Shown: positions 1-5,180 of the stretch, one piece after another
Layout: the number at the start of each line of letters is the position of its first letter
How positions within the stretch are numbered: the first letter of the stretch is position 1
Source: Candidatus Sulfopaludibacter sp. SbA3
GTDB lineage: Bacteria > Acidobacteriota > Terriglobia > 20CM-2-55-15
Reading direction: 5' to 3'
DNA: 5,180 nucleotides
NCBI GenBank assembly: GCA_945861845.1
Contig: CAMAWS010000278.1
Coordinates: forward strand, 1-5,180
Program-made: the position numbers and the translations under genes
Notes under the pieces: generated by a model
What the model was told of the DNA's origin: nothing
Seen by the model: the letters and a program-made list of their open reading frames with translations, nothing else
Database searches by the model: none

Positions 1-346
1 GCTGCTTTCCGGGCTCGCTCATGACCTTGGGGCTGTCCACGAGGCCATAGCCGCGAACCCACACGCTGTATTGCGCCTTCGGAAGGTCGGGCACCACGTA
101 GCGGCCTCGATCATCCGTAACGACACTCTTGATGTATCGCACCGGCAGATCGCGCGTCTCTGCGATCACCCAGACACCGGCCTCCGGCCCATTGGTGCTG
201 GTAACCACGCCGCCGATATCATCATTATCGATGGCTACTGCCTGGCCGGCTTGCTGCTGTGCGTGCGACACCGCGAAAATCCCGGACAGGGCCGCGGCTA
301 AGCAAGCTACATAGAGAACAACTCTGCGAATCTGGTTATTGCACAT
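1..346 (-). CDS. Secreted carboxypeptidase-regulatory-like domain protein, N-terminal part (runs off left edge)
   Basis: Only the first 115 codons are present; the gene continues beyond position 1. Residues 1-29 form a classical signal peptide: basic residues at 7-8, a hydrophobic core from about 9 to 25, and a likely cleavage after S-H-A at 27-29. The protein is therefore probably exported. Residues 43-105 look like a carboxypeptidase regulatory-like (transthyretin-type beta sandwich) domain. Visible signatures are DIGGVVTSTNGPEAGVWV (43-60), VVTDDRGRYVVPDLP (75-89) and YSVWVRGYGLVDSP (93-106). From family knowledge, proteins with this N-terminus in soil bacteria are long and often carry a Vgb/NHL-type beta-propeller further on; that part cannot be seen here. 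The start is supported by AAGGAG four bases upstream (351-356, read on the minus strand). It lies downstream of the dehydrogenase on the same strand, with the 371-458 inverted repeat between them, so co-transcription is doubtful. Confident in secretion and domain, unsure of function. Confidence 0.82.
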   Translation of the reverse strand, partial: MCNNQIRRVVLYVACLAAALSGIFAVSHAQQQAGQAVAIDNDDIGGVVTSTNGPEAGVWVIAETRDLPVRYIKSVVTDDRGRYVVPDLPKAQYSVWVRGYGLVDSPKVMSEPGKQ

Positions 347-370
347 GACGCTCCTTATCTTTTATTTCCA

Positions 371-458
371 GCTGTGGGCGCGGGGCTTCAGCCCCGTGCC
401 AAGTTCCAGACAATTCCTGTTTGATCCTGGCACGGGGCTGAAGCCCCGTGCCCACAGC
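371..458. repeat. Nested long inverted repeat, REP/BIME-like palindrome pair
   Basis: Two 31-base arms (371-401 and 428-458) are reverse complements at 30 of 31 positions, separated by 26 bases (402-427). The one exception, G380 opposite T449, would be a G-U wobble in a plus-strand transcript and a C-A mismatch in a minus-strand one. Each arm is itself a palindrome: CGGGGCT-TC-AGCCCCG in the left arm (381-396), and an 11-base-pair perfect stem around GA in the right arm (429-452). The DNA or RNA could thus form one very long hairpin or two separate short ones. No T-run follows on either strand, so it is not a textbook intrinsic terminator. Two such head-to-head palindromes in an intergenic gap resemble REP/BIME elements spread by RAYT transposases; that assignment is inference. 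It starts 34 bases past the dehydrogenase stop and ends 14 bases before the ribosome binding site of the next minus-strand gene. Confidence 0.85.
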
Positions 459-491
459 ACGCAGAGGTTTTCGCCGCTCCGCGGCCAATGC

Positions 492-1430
492 TCAGGCGAA
501 CCGTGGCACTTCGCGGCCATCGAGGTATCCGAGCAACACTTCGGAGACAGACTCGGCGAACCGCTCGTACGCCAGGTCGGTCGGCCAGCCCATGTGCGGT
601 GTGAGGATTACGTTCGAGAGGCCGGTCAGCGGGTGACCCTGAGGGAGTGGTTCCACGTCGAATACGTCGAGTCCGGCGCCCGCGATGCGCTGTTCCCTGA
701 GCGCTGCGACCAGAGCGGCTTCGTCCACGATTGGCCCGCGCGCCGTGTTGATCAGATAAGCAGATGGTTTCATCAGGCCTATGAGGCGCGCATCGATCAG
801 TCCGCGAGATTCCGGCTTGAGGGCGGCCTGAACCGATACGATATCCGATTCCCGCATAACGTCATCGAGCGGGCGGAATTCGGTTCCGGCAGCCGCCGCA
901 ATTGTTTCCGTCAGGCGCGGTCCCCACGCGAGCACCCGCATTCCAAATGCTGTAGCGATCCTTGCCACGTGCTTTCCCACATTGCCCAGCCCGACGATAC
1001 CGAGTGTCTTTCCGTAAAGCACGGGCGTTGACGGCGCGGGCCACTCGCCACGTTTCACTGCGATGTCGCAGTAAGGAATCTGCCGCGTCAGCGCGATCGC
1101 CAATCCAATGGTCAGCTCTGCCGCGCCGATGGAATACCCGCCCGATGCCCGCAGCACGACGATTCCTCGGTCACGTATGGCCGCAAAGTCGATGTGGTTG
1201 ACGTGGTTGCCGGTCTGAACGACAAGGCGCACGTCGGGAAGCCGCTCCAATAGATCGCGCGTAAGGCGAGTGCGTTCCCGATTCGTTACCAGCGTATCGA
1301 ACCCGCGTAACGCAGAAGGATCGCCGAACGGCACGTTGAAGATGTGCACTTCGGCGCGTTCGCGAAGCCGCCTTACGCCAGCCGTGCTCCCGTACGCGTT
1401 ATGAATGTCGTCAAGTATTGCAATGCGCAT
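492..1430 (-). CDS. D-2-hydroxyacid dehydrogenase family protein, NAD(P)-dependent
   Basis: This 312-residue cytoplasmic oxidoreductase would interconvert a D-2-hydroxy acid and its 2-oxo acid; the substrate cannot be read from the sequence. Length and architecture fit the family: a split catalytic domain (about 1-97 and 285-312) around a Rossmann domain (about 98-284). Visible motifs are GLGNVG (147-152, dinucleotide binding), NTARGPIVDE (228-237, with R231 as the substrate-binding Arg), DVFDVEPLP (255-263, E260) and TPHMGW (277-282, catalytic H279). The complete triad suggests an active enzyme. At the end of the second Rossmann strand the sequence is AWGPRLT (168-174), with no Asp in the usual NAD-selecting place and an Arg nearby. 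This may permit NADP(H). The start at 1430 was chosen because MRIAILDD matches the usual family N-terminus; longer versions from 1445 or 1514 add atypical residues. No good Shine-Dalgarno precedes it. It is divergent from the 1559 gene. The role could be serine/glycerate-type or other hydroxyacid metabolism. Confidence 0.9.
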   Translation of the reverse strand: MRIAILDDIHNAYGSTAGVRRLRERAEVHIFNVPFGDPSALRGFDTLVTNRERTRLTRDLLERLPDVRLVVQTGNHVNHIDFAAIRDRGIVVLRASGGYSIGAAELTIGLAIALTRQIPYCDIAVKRGEWPAPSTPVLYGKTLGIVGLGNVGKHVARIATAFGMRVLAWGPRLTETIAAAAGTEFRPLDDVMRESDIVSVQAALKPESRGLIDARLIGLMKPSAYLINTARGPIVDEAALVAALREQRIAGAGLDVFDVEPLPQGHPLTGLSNVILTPHMGWPTDLAYERFAESVSEVLLGYLDGREVPRFA

Positions 1431-1455
1431 GTTTTGGAAATCCATAAACCGGACA

Positions 1456-1461
1456 AGTATA
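1456..1461 (-). promoter_or_regulatory. Possible -10 element for the dehydrogenase
   Basis: TATACT on the minus strand (AGTATA on the plus strand) matches the sigma70 -10 consensus at five of six positions and lies 25 bases before the ATG at 1430. I find no recognisable -35 at 16 to 18 bases from it, so this would be a weak or activator-dependent promoter. If used, it would give a leader of roughly 20 bases before the 1430 start and would make the 1514 start impossible and the 1445 start nearly leaderless. Confidence 0.35.
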
Positions 1462-1476
1462 CGGACTCCGCTCTCA

Positions 1477-1505
1477 TTGACACCAGTCGGTGCTGTACGT
1501 AAGAT
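1477..1505 (+). promoter_or_regulatory. Sigma70-like promoter for the 1559-3463 gene pair
   Basis: A perfect TTGACA -35 box (1477-1482) is followed by a 17-base spacer and TAAGAT (1500-1505, four of six matches to TATAAT, keeping the key A at position two and T at position six). Transcription would start near 1512, leaving a leader of about 47 bases before the ATG at 1559. The spacing is ideal and the site lies in the divergent gap, pointing at the secreted-protein gene. The -35 box lies about 15 bases from the opposing TATACT, so the two promoters would overlap and compete for polymerase or share a regulator. Confidence 0.6.
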
Positions 1506-1558
1506 TCCGACCAACCAACGCTCTGTTACAGCGATAGCGAAATCAAAGAGGTTTCAAA

Positions 1559-2320
1559 ATGACCATCCGTTTCCTGCGTTCAATCATTATTGTGGCTGCG
1601 GTCACGGCTTGTCTTTTCCTGGCCTCCATTCCCGCCATTGGCCAGTCTTCGAACATACCGCGGCTTTCCGATGGAAAACCGGATTTCAACGGAGTCTGGG
1701 ACCATCCTCGAGTTGGCGATGTAACCAAGAGCGGAACCGGATGCGGTAACGGCTCCCTCGGTTGCAAACAAGAAGGATCCGGCGAACTCGCCTTCACCCC
1801 CGAAGGTTTGGCGAAGTGGAACGACCCGGCTAAGTTTGACTATACCGCGCGCTGCATGCCATATGGATACATGCGCGGGTGGGGAAGCAGTGCGCCGATC
1901 CAGATCATGCAGACTCCCAGCCGCCTGGGAATCCTTTTCGAAATCGGCAGCACGTACCAGGTGGTCTTCACGGACGGGCGAGCTCATCCCAAGAATCTGG
2001 AGCCGACCTGGTTCGGACACTCGATCGGGCGTTATGAGGGTGACACGCTGGTCATCGAAACCATCGGTTTCAACGAGAAGACCTACATTGACACGGTCGA
2101 GCATCCCCACAGCGACCAGTTGCGCGTGACCGATCGGCTCACCTACATCGACTCCGACCACGTCTTACAGGAGGTCACATACGAGGATCCCAAGACCTAC
2201 CTGAAGCCGATCAAGAACACGAGAGTATTGGCCCGCATGAAGCCCGGCCAGGAACTGATTGAATACGTCTGCATGGAGAATAACAAGGAACTCTTCGAAG
2301 GCCTGATCATTGGTCATTAA
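1559..2320 (+). CDS. Conserved secreted protein of unknown function (PDFNGVWD family)
   Basis: This 253-residue protein has an N-terminal signal peptide: R4 and R7, a hydrophobic stretch from 8 to 27, and likely cleavage after A-I-G (26-28), so it should act outside the cytoplasm. I recognise the type but know no assigned activity. Such proteins are common in soil bacteria and share the patterns PRLSDGKPDFNGVWD (34-48), MQTP (117-120), FTDGR (137-141), PTWFGHSIGRYEGDTLVIET (149-168), HPHSDQLRVTDR (182-193) and a late YVCMENN (236-242). The short alternating strands and the W-G-D-T-L-V-E-T segment suggest a beta-rich, lipocalin-like fold, which is inference. Four cysteines remain in the mature part (62, 69, 99, 238), compatible with disulfides. 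The start has a good AAAGAGG ribosome binding site (1545-1551) seven bases upstream. The stop is 33 bases before the next start, so the two genes are probably one operon under the promoter at 1477-1505. Confidence 0.85.
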   Translation: MTIRFLRSIIIVAAVTACLFLASIPAIGQSSNIPRLSDGKPDFNGVWDHPRVGDVTKSGTGCGNGSLGCKQEGSGELAFTPEGLAKWNDPAKFDYTARCMPYGYMRGWGSSAPIQIMQTPSRLGILFEIGSTYQVVFTDGRAHPKNLEPTWFGHSIGRYEGDTLVIETIGFNEKTYIDTVEHPHSDQLRVTDRLTYIDSDHVLQEVTYEDPKTYLKPIKNTRVLARMKPGQELIEYVCMENNKELFEGLIIGH

Positions 2321-2340
2321 TCGGCCAAATCTGAAGCATT

Positions 2341-2347
2341 GGAAGGA
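2341..2347 (+). promoter_or_regulatory. Ribosome binding site deciding the 2354 start
   Basis: GGAAGGA lies six bases before the ATG at 2354. It overlaps the alternative TTG at 2339, which has no comparable site in front of it. Together with the usual twin-arginine N-terminus that follows, this favours the ATG start. Confidence 0.7.
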
Positions 2348-2353
2348 ACAGAT

Positions 2354-3463
2354 ATGAAAAAGGTGCGAGTAGGAAGATCACAATCAGGAAGCGGTCTTTC
2401 CCGGAGAGAGTGGTTGTATGCGGCTGCTGGAGCATCAGCCCTGGTACCTGCCTTTGCCAGGAGCGGTTTCTCAAAGGCCGGAGCAGGTTCATCGCTCGCG
2501 GACATTCAACTCAGCATTGGCCTTTCGGGCAGTGTTCGGGAACGCCCCATAATAGAAGGTCACGTGAAGCCCCAGGGCATCGACCTGACGATTACCACAG
2601 TGGGTGTGTCGGAACTGTTCTGGAGGCAGCTGAACTTTGCGGAGTTCGATGTTTCGGAAATGTCTTGTTCGTCCTTCATTATTGCTGTCTCACATGGCGA
2701 TGAGCGGTTTGTCGGGATACCCGTTTTCCCAAGCCGGAATTTCTTTCATACGCGCATTACGGTCCGGGAAGGCAGCGGCATCGAGAAGCCGGAGGATCTG
2801 AAAGGGAAGCGTGTCGGCGTGCCGGAGTACCAGCAAACTGCTGCACTCTGGGCCCGGTTTGGCCTGCAGCACGAATACGGCGTAACCGCCCAGGACATGG
2901 ATTGGTATATGGAACGTCCGCCCGAGAGCAGCCATGGCGGCGCCACCGGTTTTCAGCCGCCGAGGGGCGTGAAATTCCAGTATATTCCGGCGGGTGAAAG
3001 CATCGTTTCCATGTTGGCGGCCGGCAAGCTCGATGCGGCGTTCCCGACGTTCAATGCGGGCAATCGTCCTGGACTTCGCGGGCTTTTCCGCGATCGAGTA
3101 GCCGAGGCCGGCCGATATTACAAGAAGACCGGTTTCTTTCCGATGAACCACTGCATTGTGATCAAGAGAGAGATTGCCGAGAAACATCCATGGGCAGTCA
3201 TGAACTTGTTCAACGCCTTCCAGGAAGCAAAGAGCCTGGTCCACCAGGAGACGCAGGAACTTGTTGGGGCATATTTTGAACTCGACCTTATTCCGCGCGA
3301 CCGCCAGCAGGCCGTCGCGACGGATCCGTTCCCATATGGGATGAAGGCAAACCGGCCCATTCTTGAAGGGCTCACGAAGGCCTCTTTTGAGCAGGGTCTC
3401 ACAACCCGCATTGTCGATCTTAAAGAGGTGTTTCATCCGGCCACCATGGAGGATCCGGCGTAG
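2354..3463 (+). CDS. Tat-exported substrate-binding-like protein, 4,5-dihydroxyphthalate decarboxylase / NMT1-like family
   Basis: This 369-residue protein has the two-lobed periplasmic-binding fold seen in ABC-transporter binding proteins and in Pht5-type 4,5-dihydroxyphthalate decarboxylases. Residues 16-21 (SRREWL) followed by a mildly hydrophobic, Ala-rich stretch (22-35) form a twin-arginine signal, so it should be exported folded; cleavage may fall after residue 35 or 44. Family signatures in order: LSIGLSGSVRERPIIEG (53-69), FAEFDVSEMSCSSFI (95-109), PVFPSRNFFHTRI (123-135), PEDLKGKRVGVPEYQQTAALWAR (146-168, the ligand-binding core), SHGGATGF (193-200), AGKLDAAFP (223-231) and the EKHPWAVMNLFNAF stretch in the C-terminal lobe. 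It looks intact. Known Pht5 enzymes are cytoplasmic, so an export signal favours a binding role over decarboxylation; this is inference. No permease or ATPase gene is adjacent, so it is an orphan here. It follows the secreted-protein gene by 33 bases, probably in one operon. The ligand may be an aromatic or carboxylated compound but is not determined. Confidence 0.87.
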   Translation: MKKVRVGRSQSGSGLSRREWLYAAAGASALVPAFARSGFSKAGAGSSLADIQLSIGLSGSVRERPIIEGHVKPQGIDLTITTVGVSELFWRQLNFAEFDVSEMSCSSFIIAVSHGDERFVGIPVFPSRNFFHTRITVREGSGIEKPEDLKGKRVGVPEYQQTAALWARFGLQHEYGVTAQDMDWYMERPPESSHGGATGFQPPRGVKFQYIPAGESIVSMLAAGKLDAAFPTFNAGNRPGLRGLFRDRVAEAGRYYKKTGFFPMNHCIVIKREIAEKHPWAVMNLFNAFQEAKSLVHQETQELVGAYFELDLIPRDRQQAVATDPFPYGMKANRPILEGLTKASFEQGLTTRIVDLKEVFHPATMEDPA

Positions 3464-3811
3464 GATTTTCCCGTTCAAACGATGAGTCCGAAGAGTACAC
3501 GCGCCGGCTCGCTACCCGGAATTGGGGCCCGGAAATTCAAGGAGCCGGCGTGGATCTGTGTTACACTGACCTCGCTTTTCTGTTGGAGTTCGGTTTTAGG
3601 CCGATGCGCTCAACTGCATAACCGGCATGAAAAGAGGGAACTAACCTTCCCAGTGTCGTTCGATTAGGCCTTCAAGCCATTTGGGCAAAGCTGAAACGGA
3701 CCTTCCGAAAACAGATTCTCCCGACGATCCCTGCGTCACTCCTCGGCACTGTTTTGAGCGCCTACCGAGAACGAGCCGCCGTCTATCTCGGTACAAATCA
3801 AGACAGGTAAC
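3464..3811. other. Gene-poor intergenic stretch between binding-fold gene and helicase
   Basis: These 348 bases contain no gene I can support. A 61-codon ORF starting at 3482 has no ribosome binding site, a low-complexity composition and no recognisable motif. A second open frame (3631-3810) reads like ordinary protein sequence but has no start codon near its beginning. A hairpin-forming repeat lies at 3502-3550. A TGTTACACT at 3559-3567 could be an extended -10 element but has no -35. The helicase promoter must lie here or in the gene upstream, yet I cannot place it with confidence. The stretch may therefore be a long 5' untranslated leader. Confidence 0.5.
3502..3550 (+). terminator. Inverted repeat downstream of the binding-fold gene, possible terminator
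   Basis: CGCCGGCTC (3502-3510) and GAGCCGGCG (3542-3550) are perfect 9-base reverse complements. Nested inside are GAATT (3519-3523) and AATTC (3534-3538). The structure begins 39 bases past the stop of the 2354-3463 gene, a fitting place for transcript ending or 3'-end protection. No T-run follows, so it is not a standard Rho-independent terminator, and the 31-base loop between the outer arms is long. Confidence 0.35.
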
Positions 3812-5056
3812 ATGAATCCACATCCGTTCGAAATATTCCAACTCAGTAAGTCCATTCTCCGCGCCGTTATAGCGGAGGGCTACCAGGATCCGACTCCTGT
3901 GCAGCACGCCGCGATTCCCGAAGTGCTTGCGGGCCGCGACATTATGGCAACAGCCCAGACCGGAACCGGCAAGACGGCAGCGTTTGCGCTGCCGATGCTC
4001 GATAGGCTTCAATCGCGAGAGCCCGGCAATACGGCAGGAGCAGGTCCCATACGGGCACTGGTACTCACTCCCACGCGTGAACTTGCGCTGCAGGTGGAGG
4101 AGAGCCTGAGGGTTTATGGCCGATACCTTTCACTACGAAGCGCGGTGGTTCTAGGGGGGGTATCCATGGAATCGCAGTATAAAGCCCTGCGAAGAAACCC
4201 TGACATCCTGGTGGCTACGCCCGGGCGTCTGCTCGACCTCATGCAGCAGGGGCGTGTTCGCCTTGACCAGGTCGAAATCCTGGTTCTGGACGAAGCGGAC
4301 CGCATGCTCGATATGGGCTTCATCCAGGATGTCCGGAAGATCGTGTCAAAGGTTCCCTTAAAACGGCAGACGTTGTTCTTTTCCGCGACGATGTCGACAG
4401 AGATTGTCGCGCTGGCGGGCGATATGTTAAAAAATCCGGTGCACATTGAGACAACTCGTGCCTCGTCGGTATCCGGGAATATCGCCCAGAAGGTTATGTT
4501 CGTGGACCACGCGAACAAGAGATCGCTGCTCGCGGAAATTCTGAAGGGCAAGGACGCAAGAAGAGTTCTGGTATTTACTCGCACAAAACACAGAGCTGAC
4601 CGCCTTTCACGGCATCTTTCCGACAGTGGTGTTTCGTCCGATGCGATCCATTCGAACAAGAGCCAGGGGGCACGGCAACGTGCGCTGGCGGATTTTGATG
4701 GTGGCAGGGTCACGGTCCTGGTTGCGACAGACATCATGGCGCGCGGAATCGATGTAGATGGTATTTCGCACGTTATCAACTACGAACTCCCGAACGACCC
4801 GGAGAGTTACGTTCACCGGATTGGCAGAACGGCGCGTGCCGGGGCTGCTGGAATCGCGCTGTCATTTTGCGATGCCAGCGAAATCATGATGCTGCAGGGA
4901 ATAGAGAAGTTGACCCGTTCGCCGCTGGTAGCCGATGAAGACCATATTTACCATTCCGAAACGATTGCATCGCTTCATAGCCCGCGAGCGGGGGCCCCGG
5001 TGAGGCCTTCACAATGGCGGAGTTTCGGCCCGCGGCGAAGCGCGCGGTTCAGATAG
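3812..5056 (+). CDS. DEAD-box ATP-dependent RNA helicase, RhlE-like
   Basis: This 414-residue cytoplasmic enzyme would unwind short RNA duplexes with ATP, as in ribosome assembly, mRNA turnover or cold adaptation. All core motifs are visible: upstream aromatic F6 and Q-motif PTPVQ (27-31), motif I AQTGTGKT (48-55), Ia PTRELA (87-92), GG (115-116), Ib TPGR (136-139), II DEAD (160-163), III SAT (191-193), IV VLVFTRT (252-258), V ATDIMARGID (305-314) and VI YVHRIGRTARAG (333-344). It should be active. The domain order and close spacing resemble RhlE more than DbpA or CsdA. The tail after about 375 is short and ends in a basic, Arg-rich stretch (RRSARFR) that may bind RNA; there is no CsdA- or DbpA-type extra domain. 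The start at 3812 has only a weak AGG (3805-3807), but the family N-terminus begins right there. A possible microORF and a glutaredoxin-like gene follow closely in the same direction, suggesting one unit. Confidence 0.93.
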   Translation: MNPHPFEIFQLSKSILRAVIAEGYQDPTPVQHAAIPEVLAGRDIMATAQTGTGKTAAFALPMLDRLQSREPGNTAGAGPIRALVLTPTRELALQVEESLRVYGRYLSLRSAVVLGGVSMESQYKALRRNPDILVATPGRLLDLMQQGRVRLDQVEILVLDEADRMLDMGFIQDVRKIVSKVPLKRQTLFFSATMSTEIVALAGDMLKNPVHIETTRASSVSGNIAQKVMFVDHANKRSLLAEILKGKDARRVLVFTRTKHRADRLSRHLSDSGVSSDAIHSNKSQGARQRALADFDGGRVTVLVATDIMARGIDVDGISHVINYELPNDPESYVHRIGRTARAGAAGIALSFCDASEIMMLQGIEKLTRSPLVADEDHIYHSETIASLHSPRAGAPVRPSQWRSFGPRRSARFR

Positions 5057-5067
5057 TCGAGGGAGAC

Positions 5068-5109
5068 ATGAGCGGCTGCGAATGCAAGCCCGATAGGGCG
5101 CAGCAATAA
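5068..5109 (+). CDS. Possible 13-residue microORF with Cys-x-Cys motif
   Basis: The reading frame encodes MSGCECKPDRAQQ and stops at TAA. It begins 11 bases after the helicase stop and is preceded by a purine-rich GAGGGAG (5059-5065), a plausible ribosome binding site although close to the ATG. It ends 12 bases before the ATG of the glutaredoxin-like gene, which has its own AAAGGA site. Cysteines at residues 4 and 6 form CxC, which could bind metal or respond to cysteine or redox state. The position fits a leader peptide or a translational coupler, but a stretch this short can arise by chance. The real number of reading frames with a good site in any intergenic gap is not negligible. Unrecognised as a family. 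Confidence 0.3.
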   Translation: MSGCECKPDRAQQ

Positions 5110-5121
5110 TAGAAAGGAATC

Positions 5122-5180
5122 ATGAGCACAACCCAGGAATTCATTGTCTACAGCAAGCCGACCAAATGCGTGAAGTGTAC
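5122..5180 (+). CDS. Glutaredoxin-like NrdH-type protein, N-terminal part (runs off right edge)
   Basis: Only the first 19 codons and two bases of the next (a Thr codon) are present. The peptide reads MSTTQEFIVYSKPTKCVKC. A first beta strand (FIVYSKP, 7-13) leads directly into C16-V-K-C19-T, the redox CxxC of the thioredoxin fold. NrdH redoxins typically show VYSKPxCVQCT at this place, so NrdH, the electron donor for class Ib ribonucleotide reductase, is the closest match by pattern; one extra residue (Lys15) separates the Pro-Thr pair from the first Cys. A general glutaredoxin or arsenate-reductase-like protein cannot be excluded without the rest. The ribosome binding site is AAAGGA (5113-5118), three bases before the ATG. 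It lies 65 bases downstream of the helicase stop and may be co-transcribed with it. Confidence 0.7.
   Translation, partial: MSTTQEFIVYSKPTKCVKC

Noticed and set aside
371..458. Reading the inverted repeat as an intrinsic terminator, CRISPR repeat pair or insertion-sequence ends
   Set aside because: No T-run follows on either strand, only two units in opposite orientation are present, and the 26-base interior is far too small for a transposase or a spacer array.
339..1031. 230-codon plus-strand open frame
   Set aside because: It lies mostly antisense to the clearly real D-2-hydroxyacid dehydrogenase and runs through the inverted repeat; its protein shows no family motif and is rich in Arg, Pro and Ser as expected for an antisense shadow.
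2339..2353. TTG at 2339 as start of the binding-fold gene
   Set aside because: It would overlap the GGAAGGA site that properly serves the ATG at 2354, and adds five residues that contribute nothing to the signal.
2690..3478. 262-codon minus-strand open frame
   Set aside because: Fully antisense to the binding-fold gene, whose protein matches its family along the whole length; no recognisable motif or ribosome binding site in the reverse frame.
3482..3667. 61-codon plus-strand open frame after the binding-fold gene
   Set aside because: No Shine-Dalgarno before the ATG, it contains the 3502-3550 inverted repeat, and its translation has no recognisable domain or convincing signal or membrane segment.
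3631..3810. Protein-like open frame ending just before the helicase
   Set aside because: No ATG, GTG or TTG near its beginning after the TGA at 3628; the first possible start, a TTG late in the frame, would leave under 20 codons. Kept only as a possible gene remnant in the findings.

Overview
The window reads like a piece of chromosome from a soil-type, moderately GC-rich bacterium. The best guess is Acidobacteriota, of the Solibacter or Vicinamibacter kind. This rests on three things: a secreted carboxypeptidase-regulatory-like protein with the RGYGLVDS-type motif, a secreted PDFNGVWD-type protein of unknown function, and a palindromic CGGGGCTTCAGCCCCG repeat. All three are familiar to me from such genomes, but no marker gene here settles the taxonomy.

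Layout. Positions 1-346 (minus strand) hold the 5' end of a secreted protein gene that runs off the left edge. Positions 371-458 hold a large nested inverted repeat. Positions 492-1430 (minus) encode a complete D-2-hydroxyacid dehydrogenase. A divergent regulatory region follows (1431-1558), with a strong sigma70-like promoter on the plus strand. It drives an apparent two-gene unit: a secreted protein of unknown function (1559-2320) and, 33 bases later, a Tat-signal protein of the 4,5-dihydroxyphthalate decarboxylase / NMT1-like periplasmic binding fold (2354-3463). A gene-poor stretch of about 350 bases (3464-3811) contains a hairpin-forming inverted repeat and no convincing gene. The right part carries an RhlE-type DEAD-box RNA helicase (3812-5056), a possible 13-residue Cys-x-Cys microORF (5068-5109), and the first 19 codons of an NrdH/glutaredoxin-like gene (5122 to the edge).

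How the genes relate. The secreted protein and the binding-fold protein are probably co-transcribed and both exported, so they may share a task in capturing or handling an organic, possibly aromatic, compound outside the cytoplasm. No permease or ATPase gene is in view. The divergent dehydrogenase could act on a related 2-hydroxy or 2-oxo acid, but that is only a neighbourhood argument. The helicase, microORF and glutaredoxin-like gene are tightly spaced in one direction and may form a second transcription unit related to RNA handling, stress or redox.

I see no CRISPR array, tRNA, rRNA, transposase or phage gene, and no clear new multi-gene system. The points most worth a second look are the nested inverted repeat, the exported orphan binding-fold protein with its conserved secreted partner, and the Cys-x-Cys microORF in front of the glutaredoxin-like gene.
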